Of a DNA stretch of 64,000 nucleotides, positions 42,427-51,825 are shown in pieces. Origin of the DNA: Streptomyces barringtoniae (lineage in GTDB: Bacteria > Actinomycetota > Actinomycetes > Streptomycetales > Streptomycetaceae); assembly GCF_020819595.1 (NCBI RefSeq), contig NZ_JAJHNP010000001.1, positions 124,001-188,000 of the forward strand. Reading direction: 5' to 3'. Each line of letters opens with the position of its first letter. Position 1 is the stretch's first letter. The notes under the pieces were generated by a model that made no database searches, was not told the origin of the DNA, and saw only the letters and a list, made by a program, of their open reading frames with translations. Made by a program: the position numbers and the translations under genes.

Positions 42427-42978
42427 TCAGGCTCCCGGAGCGGTCAGCTCGACCAGCTTGACGACGGTGTTCCAGTTGCGGCTGGTGGCGATCAGGTCCT
42501 TGGTCCGCCGCGTCCGGGACAGGGTCTCGGCGAGCTTGGAGCGGCCGAGGCCCTCGGGGGCGTACAGGTACAGACAGCGGTCGCCGAGGCGGAACTCCTC
42601 GGGGAGGTGGGCGGCGGGGTCGATGTCCGCGTAGCGGTCCGGGGTGACCGGTGCGGAGAAGTACGTGACGTGGAGCTGCTTGGGCTCCAGGTCGGCGGCC
42701 GGGAACGGGCAGGCCTCGGCGACCGCCTTCAGATAGGTGTGGTCACGCACGATCACGTCGACCGGGAAGCCGAACCGCTCCTCGATCGCCCGGCTCAACT
42801 CCGCCGCCAGCGACTCCTCGTCGCCGTGATCGGCGGTGAACACGGCCTGGCCGCTCTGCAGATGCGTCCGTACGCCGGTGTGGCCGAGGCCGGTCAGCAG
42901 CGTACGGAGGTCGGCCATCGGCAGTTTCCTGCTGCCGCCGACGTTGATTCCGCGCAACAGCGCCGCGTAGGTCGTCAT
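42427..42978 (-). CDS. DUF1697 protein
   Basis: A 183-residue protein of family DUF1697, starting TTYAALLRGINVGGSRKLPM and ending ATSRNWNTVVKLVEL, both family hallmarks. It is a widespread soluble protein without known function. Confidence 0.9.
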   Translation of the reverse strand: MTTYAALLRGINVGGSRKLPMADLRTLLTGLGHTGVRTHLQSGQAVFTADHGDEESLAAELSRAIEERFGFPVDVIVRDHTYLKAVAEACPFPAADLEPKQLHVTYFSAPVTPDRYADIDPAAHLPEEFRLGDRCLYLYAPEGLGRSKLAETLSRTRRTKDLIATSRNWNTVVKLVELTAPGA

Positions 42979-42993
42979 CCGGCCACCCTAAGG

Positions 42994-43028
42994 GGCCGTC
43001 GTGCCCCGTGGGGGTGGGCACGACGGCC
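42994..43028. terminator. 13-bp hairpin upstream of divergent genes
   Basis: GGCCGTCGTGCCC pairs with GGGCACGACGGCC across a nine-base G-rich loop. It has terminator form, yet it lies 15 bases upstream of the DUF1697 start, where none is expected. It may lie in that gene's leader or be a leftover of a lost gene. Confidence 0.5.
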
Positions 43029-43105
43029 GGGCCCGCGCCGGGCGGGGCTGCGCGAAACTCTCGCCGATCGGCGGGCACCGGATCAACCTCTACACGCAGC
43101 TGTGA

Positions 43106-43118
43106 CTTGTTCAACAAG
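43106..43118. promoter_or_regulatory. inverted repeat in divergent promoter region
   Basis: CTTGTTCAACAAG is a perfect palindrome about a central C, in the A/T-richer core of the 410-base gap between the DUF1697 gene and the MMPL exporter. It is an operator candidate. The rest of the gap holds no gene. Confidence 0.45.
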
Positions 43119-43388
43119 GTTTCGTAATCACAAACCAACGCGCCGGCGGCAGAACGGACAACCCACGTCCGACCGGCGGCGAAACGGGCTGCCGAACCCC
43201 GAGACGCGCCCCCGAGAAGTGCGGATAGGTGTAAGGGGCCGCCGTCCTCCCCAGTGCTGACCGGCCGCTCGCCGAGTTCACCGGGCAGCACGACGAGACG
43301 CGTTTATCCAGCTCATACGGTCATACCGGAGCAAGCGCAGAGGTGGCGGCAGGGGGCCGCCACCGCACACGAGGGGGTAGAACCCGCG

Positions 43389-45647
43389 ATGGGGAACAGG
43401 GACGTGCCGGTGCGGGGGCTGGCCGCCCGCGCCGGCGGCTGGAGCGCCCGGCACCGCTGGGCGGCCGTCGGCATATGGGTGCTGTTCGTAGTGCTGGCCA
43501 TGGGGCTCGGCTCGGCGGCGGGCCGGGTCGACGTCGACGAGAACAACCAGCTCAAGGGCGAGACGCACACCGCCGCCCAGATCATCGACGACGCGGGGAT
43601 CAAGGAGCCGGCCGGCGAGACGGTCCTGATCCAGTCCAAGGACGCCGAAGTCACGGCGACCGGCGCCGAGTTCCGCGCCGCCGTCGCCGACGTGGTGAAG
43701 GCCGTCGAGGGCACCAGGAAGGTCACGGCCGTGACCTCGCCGTACGACACGCACACCATCTCCCGGGACGGCCGCAGCGCGCTGGTGCAGTTCGACATGC
43801 GCGGCGACGCCAAGACGGCCGTCGACCGGGTCGAGCCGGTGCTGAAGGCGGTCTCCGGGGTACGGAAGGCGCACGGCTCGCTGCGGATCGAGGAGATCGG
43901 CGGCGCCAGCATGCAGAAGCAGTACAAGGACGCCTTCGGGGACGACTTCAAGCAGGCCGAGTACTCGGCGGTGCCGGTGGCCCTCGGCATCCTGCTGATC
44001 GCCTTCGGGGCGCTGGTCGCGGCGCTGCTGCCGGTGGCCCTGGCGATCACCGCGATCATGGCGACGATGGGTCTGATGGGCATCGTCAGCCATCTGCAGC
44101 CGATGAGCGACACCGCCAACTCCGTGATGCTGCTGGTCGGTATGGCCGTCGGCGTCGACTACTGCCTGTTCTATCTGCGCCGCGAGCGCGAGGAACGGCA
44201 GGCCGGGCGGGACCCGGGCACCGCCCTGCGGATCGCCGCCGCCACCAGCGGCCGGGCGGTCATCGTCTCCGGTGTCACGGTGTGCGTGGCGATGGCGGGC
44301 ATGCTCTTCACCGGGCTCGCCCAGTTCGAGGCGATGGGTCTGGCCTCGCTGATGGTGGTCGCGGTCGCCATGGTCGGGTCGGTGACGGTCCTGCCGGCGC
44401 TGCTGTCGCTGCTCGGCGAGCGGGTGGAGAAGGGCAAGATCCCGTTCCTGAACCGCCGCAACCGCGACCGGAAGCGGCCCGCGGGCGACGGCAGCCGGGT
44501 CTGGACCGCCGTGCTGCGCGCGGTGCTGGCCAGGCCGCTGGTCTCCGTCGTCGTGGCCGCCGGTGCGCTGCTGGCGGTCGCCGCGCCCGCGCTCGGCATG
44601 AACACCCAGCAGCTCACCCTGGACCAGGAGTTCGGGAAGTCGCTGCCGATCGTGCAGACGTACAACCGCGTCAACGACGCCTTCCCGGGCGGCAGTGAGC
44701 CGGCCCAGGTCGTCGTCAAGGCCAGGGACATCAACGCGCCCGAGGTGCGGCAGGCGCTGGCCGACTTCAAGAAGGAGGCGATCGCCTCCGGCGCCTCGCG
44801 CGGCCCGGTCGACATCCGCGTGCACGACGCGCAGAACGTCGCCCTGGTCTCCGTGCCGCTGGTCGGCGGCTCCGACATGGACCGGGCGGTCAAGAGCCTG
44901 GACAAGCTGCGCGACGAGGTGCGGCCCGCCACCCTCGGCAAGGTGGGCGGCGTGCAGGCACCGATCACCGGACAGGTGGCCGGCAACCACGACTTCAACG
45001 ACCAACTGCTCGGCTCCGTCGTCCCGGTCTTCGCGTTCGTGATCGTCTTCGCCTTCCTGCTGATGCTGCTGTCGTTCCGCTCGCTGACCGTGGCGATCAC
45101 GTCGATCGTGCTCAACCTGCTGTCGGTGGGCGCCGCGTACGGGATCCTCGTCGCCGTCTTCCAGCACGGCTGGGGTGCCTCGCTGGTGGGGGCGGAGGGG
45201 GTCGGTGCGATCGTGACCTGGCTGCCGCTGTTCCTGTTCGTGATCCTGTTCGGGCTGTCGATGGACTACCACGTGTTCGTGGTGTCCCGGATCCGCGAGG
45301 CCCGCATGAACGGCCGTACGACGAAGGACGCGATCCGGCACGGCGTGGTGACCACGGCCGGTGTCGTCACCAGCGCCGCGGTCATCATGGTCGCCGTGTT
45401 CGCGATCTTCGGCACGCTGTCGATGCAGTCCATGAAGCAGATGGGCGTGGGCCTGGCCGCGGCGGTCCTCATCGACGCGACGGTCATCCGCGGTGTGCTG
45501 CTGCCGGCCGTGATGGCCCTGCTCGGCGAGCGCAACTGGTACCTGCCGAAGTGGCTCCACTGGCTGCCGGACCTGACCCACGACGAGACGCCGGCTGTGG
45601 TCGCCGCCCGTCCGGTGCGGGAGGAAGGGGAGCGGCTCCCGGTCTGA
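43389..45647 (+). CDS. MMPL-family RND exporter
   Basis: A 752-residue membrane protein with the MMPL arrangement: one helix near residues 27-43, a periplasmic domain, five helices, an internal repeat of the same pattern from about residue 380. Transport motifs include VGMAVGVDYCLFYLRREREE and its second-half copy LFGLSMDYHVFVVSRIREAR, whose Asp-Tyr pairs form the proton relay. Streptomyces MMPL proteins export lipids, polyketides or cationic compounds. No TetR gene is adjacent. The ATG at 43389 starts the usual hydrophilic lead. Confidence 0.92.
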   Translation: MGNRDVPVRGLAARAGGWSARHRWAAVGIWVLFVVLAMGLGSAAGRVDVDENNQLKGETHTAAQIIDDAGIKEPAGETVLIQSKDAEVTATGAEFRAAVADVVKAVEGTRKVTAVTSPYDTHTISRDGRSALVQFDMRGDAKTAVDRVEPVLKAVSGVRKAHGSLRIEEIGGASMQKQYKDAFGDDFKQAEYSAVPVALGILLIAFGALVAALLPVALAITAIMATMGLMGIVSHLQPMSDTANSVMLLVGMAVGVDYCLFYLRREREERQAGRDPGTALRIAAATSGRAVIVSGVTVCVAMAGMLFTGLAQFEAMGLASLMVVAVAMVGSVTVLPALLSLLGERVEKGKIPFLNRRNRDRKRPAGDGSRVWTAVLRAVLARPLVSVVVAAGALLAVAAPALGMNTQQLTLDQEFGKSLPIVQTYNRVNDAFPGGSEPAQVVVKARDINAPEVRQALADFKKEAIASGASRGPVDIRVHDAQNVALVSVPLVGGSDMDRAVKSLDKLRDEVRPATLGKVGGVQAPITGQVAGNHDFNDQLLGSVVPVFAFVIVFAFLLMLLSFRSLTVAITSIVLNLLSVGAAYGILVAVFQHGWGASLVGAEGVGAIVTWLPLFLFVILFGLSMDYHVFVVSRIREARMNGRTTKDAIRHGVVTTAGVVTSAAVIMVAVFAIFGTLSMQSMKQMGVGLAAAVLIDATVIRGVLLPAVMALLGERNWYLPKWLHWLPDLTHDETPAVVAARPVREEGERLPV

Positions 45648-45689
45648 TTCCGCGGGCGGATGGGCGCCTGCCCGCCGGGCGGTTGAGAG

Positions 45690-45830
45690 CGTGCGCGGGT
45701 GCGGGGGTGTGGGGGCTGATGGCACAGTTCCCGCGCCCCCTTCGGGCGCTCGTAGCCGCGGGCAGTCGTGCCGCTGGGGGCGGCACGGATGGACGCCGGG
45801 AGTACCCCCGGCGGGGAAGGCCCCCGCAGG
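45690..45830. repeat. Streptomyces-type intergenic GC-rich element with hairpin
   Basis: GGCACAGTTCCCGCGCCCCC followed by TTCGGGCGCTCGTAGCCGCGG resembles the dispersed intergenic elements of Streptomyces genomes. A 7-bp stem with a short loop (CGTGCCG at 45768 to CGGCACG at 45786) may terminate the MMPL transcript. Confidence 0.4.
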
Positions 45831-45894
45831 CGCGGGCAAGCGACCCAGCACCCGCCCCGGCCCAGGGGGCCGGTGAAATCCGGGGCCGGGTGTC

Positions 45895-47100
45895 CTACTT
45901 CCCCACGCGGCCCCGCAATTCCGCCTCGATCAGGTCCGCCGCCCGCCGCGTGCCGCCCTCCTTCGCCATCTCCGCCTGGACGTCCTCCAGGCGCCGCGCC
46001 ACCTCCGGGTCGGCGACCAGGGCGAGCGCGGTCTCGCGGAGGCGGTCGGCGGTGGCCTCCTCGGTGTCCAGCCGGCGGGCGACGCCGAGGGACTGGAGCA
46101 TGTCGGCGTTGCCGAACTGGTCGACGGCCTGCGGTACGGCGATCATCGGCGTGGCGGTGGCCAGCCCCTCCTGGCTGCCGCCGGCACCGGCGTGCGTGAC
46201 GAACAGGTCGGCCTGCCGCAGGACCGCCAACTGCGGTATCCAGTCGTGCACTTCGACGCCCTCCGGTACGTCGCCCAGTTCGGCGGGGTCCACATGCCGG
46301 CCGACCTGAAGGACCAGGTGCCAGCCGGGCAGGCCGGCGAAGGCGCGGACGCACTCGCGGTAGAAGCCCGGCTGGTTGGTGAAGGCCGAGCCCAGCGACA
46401 CCAGCACGACCTTCTCGGCGCCGGCGGGCCGCTGCCAGTCGCCCTGGTCGGCGCGGTCGCCCTGGCAGGCGCCGACGAAGGTGTGGACGCGTTCGTCGAC
46501 CCGGTCGGCGTGCGGCTGCAGCGCCTTCGGGATGAGGACGAGCGAGCGGGCCGGGCGGCCGACGAAGGAATCCGGGTGCTGGGTGATCCCGTTCCCCGCC
46601 AGCCACGCCTCGAACCGGGCGTAGTACGCCTGCCCGCGCGGGGTCCTCCGCGGCTCCGCCCACATCGGCTCGGCCACCTCCTCCTCGTACCCCTCCCAGG
46701 CGACGAGGTTCGGGGAGAGGGAGATCGCCGGGACGCCCCAGCGGTGGGCGAGGACGCGGGCCGGGTAGGAGGCGATGTCGTGCAGCACGAGGCCAGGCTC
46801 GTCGCCGGCGTAGGCCGCGGCGAGCTGCGGGAGTGCCTGGATCGCGTCCGCGAGGAACGGCTCCACGTTGTCCAGCGGCGTGCTCCCCCAGGCCTCCGGG
46901 TCGGCCTCGGGTCCGGGCAGTGTGGAGGTGTACGGCACGGGCCGGGCCCCGGTGGCGGCCACCTTCTCGGCGAACACCGGCGGAATGGCGTACGTGACCC
47001 GGTGGCCCCGGGCGACCAGTTCGCGGATCACCTCCAGACTGGGGTTCACATGGCCGTGCGCGGCGATGGAGAACATGGCGATATGGGCGGGCGTGGTCAT
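45895..47100 (-). CDS. macrolide glycosyltransferase (OleD/MgtA type)
   Basis: A 401-residue GT1 enzyme that transfers glucose from UDP-glucose to the desosamine hydroxyl of macrolides, inactivating them. It resembles OleD very closely over its length: [20 protein letters not shown] with catalytic His15, the central [20 protein letters not shown], and the nucleotide-sugar region [20 protein letters not shown] through [15 protein letters not shown]. It is cytoplasmic. No macrolide biosynthesis genes are present, so it probably serves self- or cross-resistance. A perfect palindrome lies 20 bases upstream. Confidence 0.92.
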   Translation of the reverse strand: MTTPAHIAMFSIAAHGHVNPSLEVIRELVARGHRVTYAIPPVFAEKVAATGARPVPYTSTLPGPEADPEAWGSTPLDNVEPFLADAIQALPQLAAAYAGDEPGLVLHDIASYPARVLAHRWGVPAISLSPNLVAWEGYEEEVAEPMWAEPRRTPRGQAYYARFEAWLAGNGITQHPDSFVGRPARSLVLIPKALQPHADRVDERVHTFVGACQGDRADQGDWQRPAGAEKVVLVSLGSAFTNQPGFYRECVRAFAGLPGWHLVLQVGRHVDPAELGDVPEGVEVHDWIPQLAVLRQADLFVTHAGAGGSQEGLATATPMIAVPQAVDQFGNADMLQSLGVARRLDTEEATADRLRETALALVADPEVARRLEDVQAEMAKEGGTRRAADLIEAELRGRVGK

Positions 47101-47119
47101 GGCGCCGAGAGTAGACGAG

Positions 47120-47133
47120 ACGAGACGTCTCGT
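47120..47133. promoter_or_regulatory. perfect 14-bp palindrome (TetR-type operator candidate)
   Basis: ACGAGACGTCTCGT, embedded in AGACGAGACGAGACGTCTCG, lies just upstream of the glycosyltransferase start in its promoter region. The form suits a TetR-family dimer. The regulator gene is not in the neighbourhood. Confidence 0.6.
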
Positions 47134-47308
47134 TCAAAGTCATTTTCCGTTCGCCGTCAGGGGGACGGCAGCGGGCCCAGCGCCTGCCGCAAGCCCGGGG
47201 CTGGAGGCGCCGCATCCTCGTCAAGGGCCCGCGCACACCGCCCGACCTGTGCGAATGCGAGACTGGCCGGAGAGACGGCACGGGACGACGGCGCGGCACG
47301 GAGGCACC

Positions 47309-48172
47309 ATGGACGAGGCACGGGCACGGGACGTACTGGCCGCGGCGGGCGTGCTGCCGGGCCCGGCCCGGGACGCGGCCCTCCTCGCCCTCGGCGAGAA
47401 CGCGGTGTTCGCCGCCGGTGATCTGGTGGCGAAGGTGGGCCGCGACGCCGAGCTGCTCCAACGGGCCCGGCGCGAGCTGGACATCGCCGGCTGGCTGGCC
47501 GCGGCGGGCGTGCCGGCGGTACGGGCGGCGGAGCCGGAGCCGCGGCTGGTCGAGGGCCACCCGGTGACCGTGTGGCACCGGCTGCCCGACCCCGTACGGC
47601 CCGCCGAGCCGCGGGACCTGGCGCGGTTGCTGCGGATGGTGCACGCACTTCCCCCTCCTCCCTTCGCGCTGCCGCCCCGCGAGCTGCTGGGCGGTGTGGA
47701 ACGGTGGCTGCGGCTCGCGGGCGACGCGATCGAGCCCGAGGACGCGGCCTACCTCCGCGCGCGCCGGGACGGGTTCGCGGCGGCCGCGGCGGCGCTGACG
47801 CCCCGTCTGCCGCCGGGCCCGATCCACGGCGACGCGCTGCCCCGCAACGTGCACATCGGGCCGGACGGGCCGGTCCTGGTCGACCTGGAGACCTTCTCCG
47901 CCGACCTGCGCGAGCACGACCTGGTGGTCATGGCCCTCTCCCGCGACCGGTACGGGCTGCCCGCCGAGGCGTACGACTCCTTCACCGAGGCGTACGGGTG
48001 GGACGTGCGGGAGTGGGAGGGGTGCAGCGTGCTGCGCGGGGCCCGGGAGACGGCGAGCTGCGCCTGGGTGGCCCAGCACGCGCCGAGCAGTCCGAAGGCG
48101 CTGGCCGAGTTTCGGCGGCGGGTGGCGTCGCTGCGGGACGGGGATGAGACGGTGCGCTGGTACCCGTTCTGA
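47309..48172 (+). CDS. aminoglycoside phosphotransferase-fold protein
   Basis: A 287-residue APH/choline kinase-fold protein. The N-lobe is short (ENAVFAAGDLVAKVGRD). The catalytic loop HGDALPRN (173-180, Asp175 and Asn180) and the metal-binding Asp192 (VLVDLETFS) are intact, so it is likely an active kinase. Substrate is unknown; small-molecule alcohols are usual. GGAGG lies four to eight bases before the ATG. It is divergent from the glycosyltransferase. Confidence 0.87.
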   Translation: MDEARARDVLAAAGVLPGPARDAALLALGENAVFAAGDLVAKVGRDAELLQRARRELDIAGWLAAAGVPAVRAAEPEPRLVEGHPVTVWHRLPDPVRPAEPRDLARLLRMVHALPPPPFALPPRELLGGVERWLRLAGDAIEPEDAAYLRARRDGFAAAAAALTPRLPPGPIHGDALPRNVHIGPDGPVLVDLETFSADLREHDLVVMALSRDRYGLPAEAYDSFTEAYGWDVREWEGCSVLRGARETASCAWVAQHAPSSPKALAEFRRRVASLRDGDETVRWYPF

Positions 48173-48176
48173 GGCT

Positions 48177-48260
48177 GTTCCGCGCACCTGAGGGGCGCGG
48201 GGCTGGGTCGATACGCGGCTCCGCCGCGTGGGCGCGACCGGCCCCACTCACCCGCAGCCG
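48177..48260. repeat. Streptomyces dispersed intergenic element
   Basis: The stretch with GCACCTGAGGGGCGCGGGGC and a perfect 7-bp hairpin (ACGCGGC, loop TCC, GCCGCGT) followed by GGGCGCGACCGGCCCC has the form of an element repeated many times in Streptomyces intergenic DNA, often between convergent genes as here. It may act as a bidirectional terminator. Confidence 0.55.
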
Positions 48261-48275
48261 CAAACGGCCGCCGGA

Positions 48276-49001
48276 CTAAACGGGCTGACTCTCCGCCAAC
48301 TCCCGCAGCGGCCACGCCCCGTCCACCACCGCCCCCGCATCCCCCTTGCGCCGCAGGAACGCCTGGAAGTCCGCCGCCCACTCCGCATACCACTCGATCT
48401 GCCGCCGGTGGAGTTCGACCGGGCTCAGGGACGCGATCTTCGGGTGGCGGTCGGCTATCGCGGAGGCGAGTCGCGCGGCGGCGAGGGCGTCGGCCGGGGC
48501 CGTGTGGGCCGCGTCGAGGACTATCCCGTACTCGGCGCAGACCGCTTCCAGGTTCCGTTTGCCGCGGCGGTGGCGGTCGACCCAGCGGTCGATGGTGTAG
48601 GGGTCGACGACCGGGGCGGGGGCGGCGCCGCCCAGGCGGTCGGCGAGGGACGGCAGCGCGTGGCGGCGCAGTTCGGCGGAGAGCAGGGTGAGGTCGAACG
48701 CGGCGTTGTAGGCGACGACCGGGACGCCCGCCTTCCAGTAGGAGACCAGGACGTCGGCGATGGAGTCGGCGACCCGGTCGGCCGGGTGGCCCTCACTCGT
48801 CGCCCGCTCGTTGCTGATCCCGTGCACCGCCACCGCGTCCGCCGGGATCTCCACGCCCGGATCGGCCAGCCATTCCCGGCGTCCCATGGGCTCACCGGCC
48901 CTGACCTCGATCACCGCGCCGGTGACGATGCGCGCCTCGCGCGGATCGGTCCCGGTCGTCTCCAGGTCGAAGCCGATCAGCAGCTCCCGGTGCCAGCCCA
49001 T
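48276..49001 (-). CDS. DnaQ-like 3'-5' exonuclease
   Basis: A 241-residue DEDDh exonuclease. Exo I is FDLETTG (Asp12, Glu14), Exo II VVAYNAAFDLTLL, and Exo III HTAPADALAAARL with the His-x4-Asp pattern. It is a stand-alone proofreading-type or repair nuclease without polymerase domain. AAGGGGGG precedes the ATG. It lies downstream of the HEPN gene on the same strand after 100 bases. Confidence 0.9.
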   Translation of the reverse strand: MGWHRELLIGFDLETTGTDPREARIVTGAVIEVRAGEPMGRREWLADPGVEIPADAVAVHGISNERATSEGHPADRVADSIADVLVSYWKAGVPVVAYNAAFDLTLLSAELRRHALPSLADRLGGAAPAPVVDPYTIDRWVDRHRRGKRNLEAVCAEYGIVLDAAHTAPADALAAARLASAIADRHPKIASLSPVELHRRQIEWYAEWAADFQAFLRRKGDAGAVVDGAWPLRELAESQPV

Positions 49002-49102
49002 GGGCGGCCCCCCTTCTTGGTGGTGCTTTCCCCCAGTGGTCTCCACCCTCGCACGCGGCACTGACAATCAGAGGAGCGCGTTCCGCTTGCACCGGCGGAC
49101 GT

Positions 49103-50341
49103 TCACGACACAGGGCGCGAATCCGCCCAGGCGAGCTCGAATTCCTCGCGGTATGTCGGGAAGAGCCCTGCTTCCCCCACCTCGTCCGACTTGACCAGCT
49201 TGCTGCCGTTGCGCAGTACCAGCACCGGCGACTCCATCCCGCGCGCCCCGCGCAGATAGGACTGCACCACGGCGATGCCGTCCGCGCCGTCGCCGTCCAC
49301 CAGGTAGGCGGTGAAGCGCGGTGTCTCGTCGTAGACCTGGATCTCGAAGGCGCCCGGGTCGCGCAGCCGGGAGCGGACCCGGCGCATGTGCAGGATGTTC
49401 ATCTCGACGGAGCGGCTCAGTTCGCCCCGTTTCATCCCGAGTTCGCGCTCGCGGCGCTTGACCGAGCTGGAGGCGGGGTTGAGGAAGAGCAGCCGTACCC
49501 GGCAGCCGGTCTCGGCGAGCCGGACCAGACGGCGGCCGGAGAAGTTCTGCACGAGCAGGTTGAGGCCGATGCCGATGGCGTCGAGGCGGCGGGCGCCGCC
49601 GAAGAGGTCCTCGGCGGGGAACTGGCGCATAAGCCGCACCCGGTCGGGGTGGACGGCGACGACGTCGGCGTACCGGTCGCCGACCAGGTCCTCGACCGCG
49701 TCCACGGGCAGCCGGCGCGCCGAGGGGACGTCGCCGCCGGCACCGAGCGTCTCCAGCAGCCGGGCGGCGGCGCGCTCGGCCTGGCTCAGAACCGCCCCGG
49801 ACAGCGCCCGGTTGCGGGAGACGACGTTGCGGGTCACCTCCAGCTCGTCCAGGGCGAGTTCGAGGTCGCGGCGCTCGTCGAAGTACGGCTCGAAGCACGG
49901 CCAGTGCTGCACCATCAGTTCGCGCAGCTGGGGAAGGGTGAGGAAGCTGAGCACGTTGTCGTCGGCCGGATCGAGCAGGTATCCCTTGCGGCGGCTGACT
50001 TCGCGGACGGCGACGGCCCGCTGCACCCACTCCTGACCGGCCGGACCGGCCGCGGCGACCACCCAGTCGTCCCCGTGGACGGGTTCGTAGATGGGCCGCA
50101 GTACGGCGGCCACGACCGCGCGCAGCCGCTGCTCGACGAGGTTCAGCCAGATGTAGGCCCGGCCGGCCCGCTGGGCGCGGGTGCGCACCTCGCGCCAGGC
50201 GTCGGCGTCCCAGTCCAGCTCCGGCCCGATGGACCCCGCGTCCATCGGGCGGGCCAGGGACACCGCGCCGGGCGGGACGTCTTTGGAGTTCCCCTCGTGA
50301 CCCTCGTCACCAGGGGGCAGCTCCAGGCCTCCCGAGCCCAC
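49103..50341 (-). CDS. SAV2148-family HEPN-domain protein
   Basis: A 412-residue cytoplasmic protein of a conserved Streptomyces family. The N-terminus LELPPGDEGHEGNSKDVPPG is diagnostic, and the HEPN-like helical core (AYIWLNLVEQRLRAVVAAVL) follows. The C-terminal half (RLAETGCRVRLLFLNPASSS, then FTAYLVDGDGADGIAVVQSY) resembles PLD-like or nuclease-like sheets in other abortive-infection-related proteins. GTG at 50341 matches the family start. HEPN domains are often RNases, but the catalytic R-x4-6-H motif is not obvious here. No toxin-antitoxin partner is adjacent. Confidence 0.85.
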   Translation of the reverse strand: MGSGGLELPPGDEGHEGNSKDVPPGAVSLARPMDAGSIGPELDWDADAWREVRTRAQRAGRAYIWLNLVEQRLRAVVAAVLRPIYEPVHGDDWVVAAAGPAGQEWVQRAVAVREVSRRKGYLLDPADDNVLSFLTLPQLRELMVQHWPCFEPYFDERRDLELALDELEVTRNVVSRNRALSGAVLSQAERAAARLLETLGAGGDVPSARRLPVDAVEDLVGDRYADVVAVHPDRVRLMRQFPAEDLFGGARRLDAIGIGLNLLVQNFSGRRLVRLAETGCRVRLLFLNPASSSVKRRERELGMKRGELSRSVEMNILHMRRVRSRLRDPGAFEIQVYDETPRFTAYLVDGDGADGIAVVQSYLRGARGMESPVLVLRNGSKLVKSDEVGEAGLFPTYREEFELAWADSRPVS

Positions 50342-50456
50342 CCGTGCACCGCCTTCCGATCCCCGGGCCTTTCCCGTCTCAACGATCAAGGAAGGGTACT
50401 CCGCGAGAGGTGGGCGGTGCAGCCGGATGGACAGGTCGGTTTCCCAACTGTCACGC

Positions 50457-51776
50457 TCAACTACGCGGCTCCCAATGGCCGTTCTGCCATGCGAGGTCAC
50501 TCGGAGTGAGCGGATTCATAGCGGTCACGTCCCGGGGCGCGATGGCGAAGCCCTGCCAGTGCACCGGCATGGGCTGCTGGTCCTCGTCCCGCGCGATGTG
50601 GTGGAAGCCGACGTTCATCCAGATCACCGGGTGGGTCAGGGTCTGTCCGCCGACCCATCGGTCCACGGATGCGGGGTGTCCCTGGTCGCACTTCGGGTTG
50701 TCGCTGGCGAACAGTTCGCACGGGTTGTACTCGGTGACGTAGAGGTCGTGCCGGGTGAAGCCGCGGCCGAGGTACTTGGTGGTGGGCCCGGGGACTATCT
50801 CGTACGAACGTGCGTGTCCGTCCTTGTTCGTTCCGGTCGCGCTGACCACCCGCCACCAGCGGTAGTCCTTCAGGTCGCCGGCGAGTTCCCTGGTGACCTT
50901 CGTTCGGGTGGTCCGGGTGGTCGGCCCCTGCTGTCCGCCGGTGCGCGGGCTCACGACCGAGTCGTACTGCTCGACCTTCGTCTTCGACGAGCCGTCGAGG
51001 CCGAAGTCCAGCCGCCAGAAGACGTCGTGGCTGTGGCTGGTGGCGTAGGCCCTGGCGCCCTTGCCGATGGGCCAGCCGCGTCCGTCGCCGGAGTCGTAGT
51101 CGTCGAAGGAGAGGCTGCCGGTCGCGCCGATGTTCATGGAGATCAGGCCGTCGTCCTGGAAGCGCCACTCGGTGATGTACTCGTACCAGCCGACCTGGTT
51201 GACGGTGTAGACGAGGAAGTCCTTGCCCTGGGCCTGGTGGACCTTGTCCGTGCCGACGTCGTGCATGCGGTAGGCGTGGCCGCGGGCCCGGGTGGTCGTG
51301 CACAGTCCGTTGACGTTCGGGTGCCGCGGGTCGACGGCGTCGGGGACCTTGACGGTCTTGATGGTGCCGCCGGGGCATTCGGCGGGCGAGAGGTTCATCA
51401 GCGCCTGGGCGAAGTCCTGCCCCGTCAGGTCGCTGTACTCGTTCTTCCCGTCGTCGTAGGGGACGTGGATCTGGGCGAGTCTGGCGCTGTTCAGCACCTT
51501 GATCGGCTTCGGTTCGCCCTTGGGCTGGTAGCTGATGTCCTCCAGGACGAGACCGGCCTTGCTGTCGTAGTGCCAGCACATGCGCCAGGTGGTGCCGCCG
51601 GAGAGCTTCTGCTCGATGCGGTAGGAGGCGCTGCAGTCGGCGGCGGGCGCGGCGGCGGCCGTTCTCGGCCGGGCGGCGGCCGGTCCGGCAGCGGTCGTCG
51701 CGCCGGCGGCCAGCGCGGCCACGGTCAGGCCGACGGCCGCTGCCCTGCGGGCACGGCGGGTTCCGTACTCGGGCAT
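50457..51776 (-). CDS. secreted copper amine oxidase-like protein, catalytic part
   Basis: A 439-residue secreted protein (signal or Tat-like start RRARRAAAVGLTVAALAAGA). It aligns with the C-terminal beta-sandwich of copper/topaquinone amine oxidases. His248 and His250 (SHSHDVFWRLDFGLDG) and a later His in GFHHIARDEDQQPMP fit the copper ligands. Tyr198 in GWYEY is the topaquinone position, but the usual preceding Asn is Trp. VPYDDG resembles the conserved pre-active-site segment. The larger oxidases have ~640 residues; the missing N-terminal domains are encoded by the next gene upstream. Related Streptomyces pairs are annotated as tyramine oxidase subunits. Confidence 0.82.
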   Translation of the reverse strand: MPEYGTRRARRAAAVGLTVAALAAGATTAAGPAAARPRTAAAAPAADCSASYRIEQKLSGGTTWRMCWHYDSKAGLVLEDISYQPKGEPKPIKVLNSARLAQIHVPYDDGKNEYSDLTGQDFAQALMNLSPAECPGGTIKTVKVPDAVDPRHPNVNGLCTTTRARGHAYRMHDVGTDKVHQAQGKDFLVYTVNQVGWYEYITEWRFQDDGLISMNIGATGSLSFDDYDSGDGRGWPIGKGARAYATSHSHDVFWRLDFGLDGSSKTKVEQYDSVVSPRTGGQQGPTTRTTRTKVTRELAGDLKDYRWWRVVSATGTNKDGHARSYEIVPGPTTKYLGRGFTRHDLYVTEYNPCELFASDNPKCDQGHPASVDRWVGGQTLTHPVIWMNVGFHHIARDEDQQPMPVHWQGFAIAPRDVTAMNPLTPSDLAWQNGHWEPRS

Positions 51777-51825
51777 GACGATATGGCTCCCTTTTCAGGA
51801 GGTGCAGGTCTGGGGAAACGTTCGG

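Noticed and set aside
43278..45851. 857-codon minus-strand frame opposite the MMPL exporter
   Set aside because: His/Asp/Arg-rich mirror of the transporter codons; the + strand protein has full membrane topology and motifs.
45895..48172. Macrolide biosynthesis or aminoglycoside resistance cluster
   Set aside because: Only the glycosyltransferase is resistance-like; the adjacent kinase-fold gene is a general APH-fold protein and no polyketide synthase or sugar genes are seen.
49103..50341. HEPN-MNT toxin-antitoxin system
   Set aside because: The HEPN-like protein is a conserved Streptomyces family of about 410 residues, has no small nucleotidyltransferase partner, and the usual HEPN catalytic motif is not evident.
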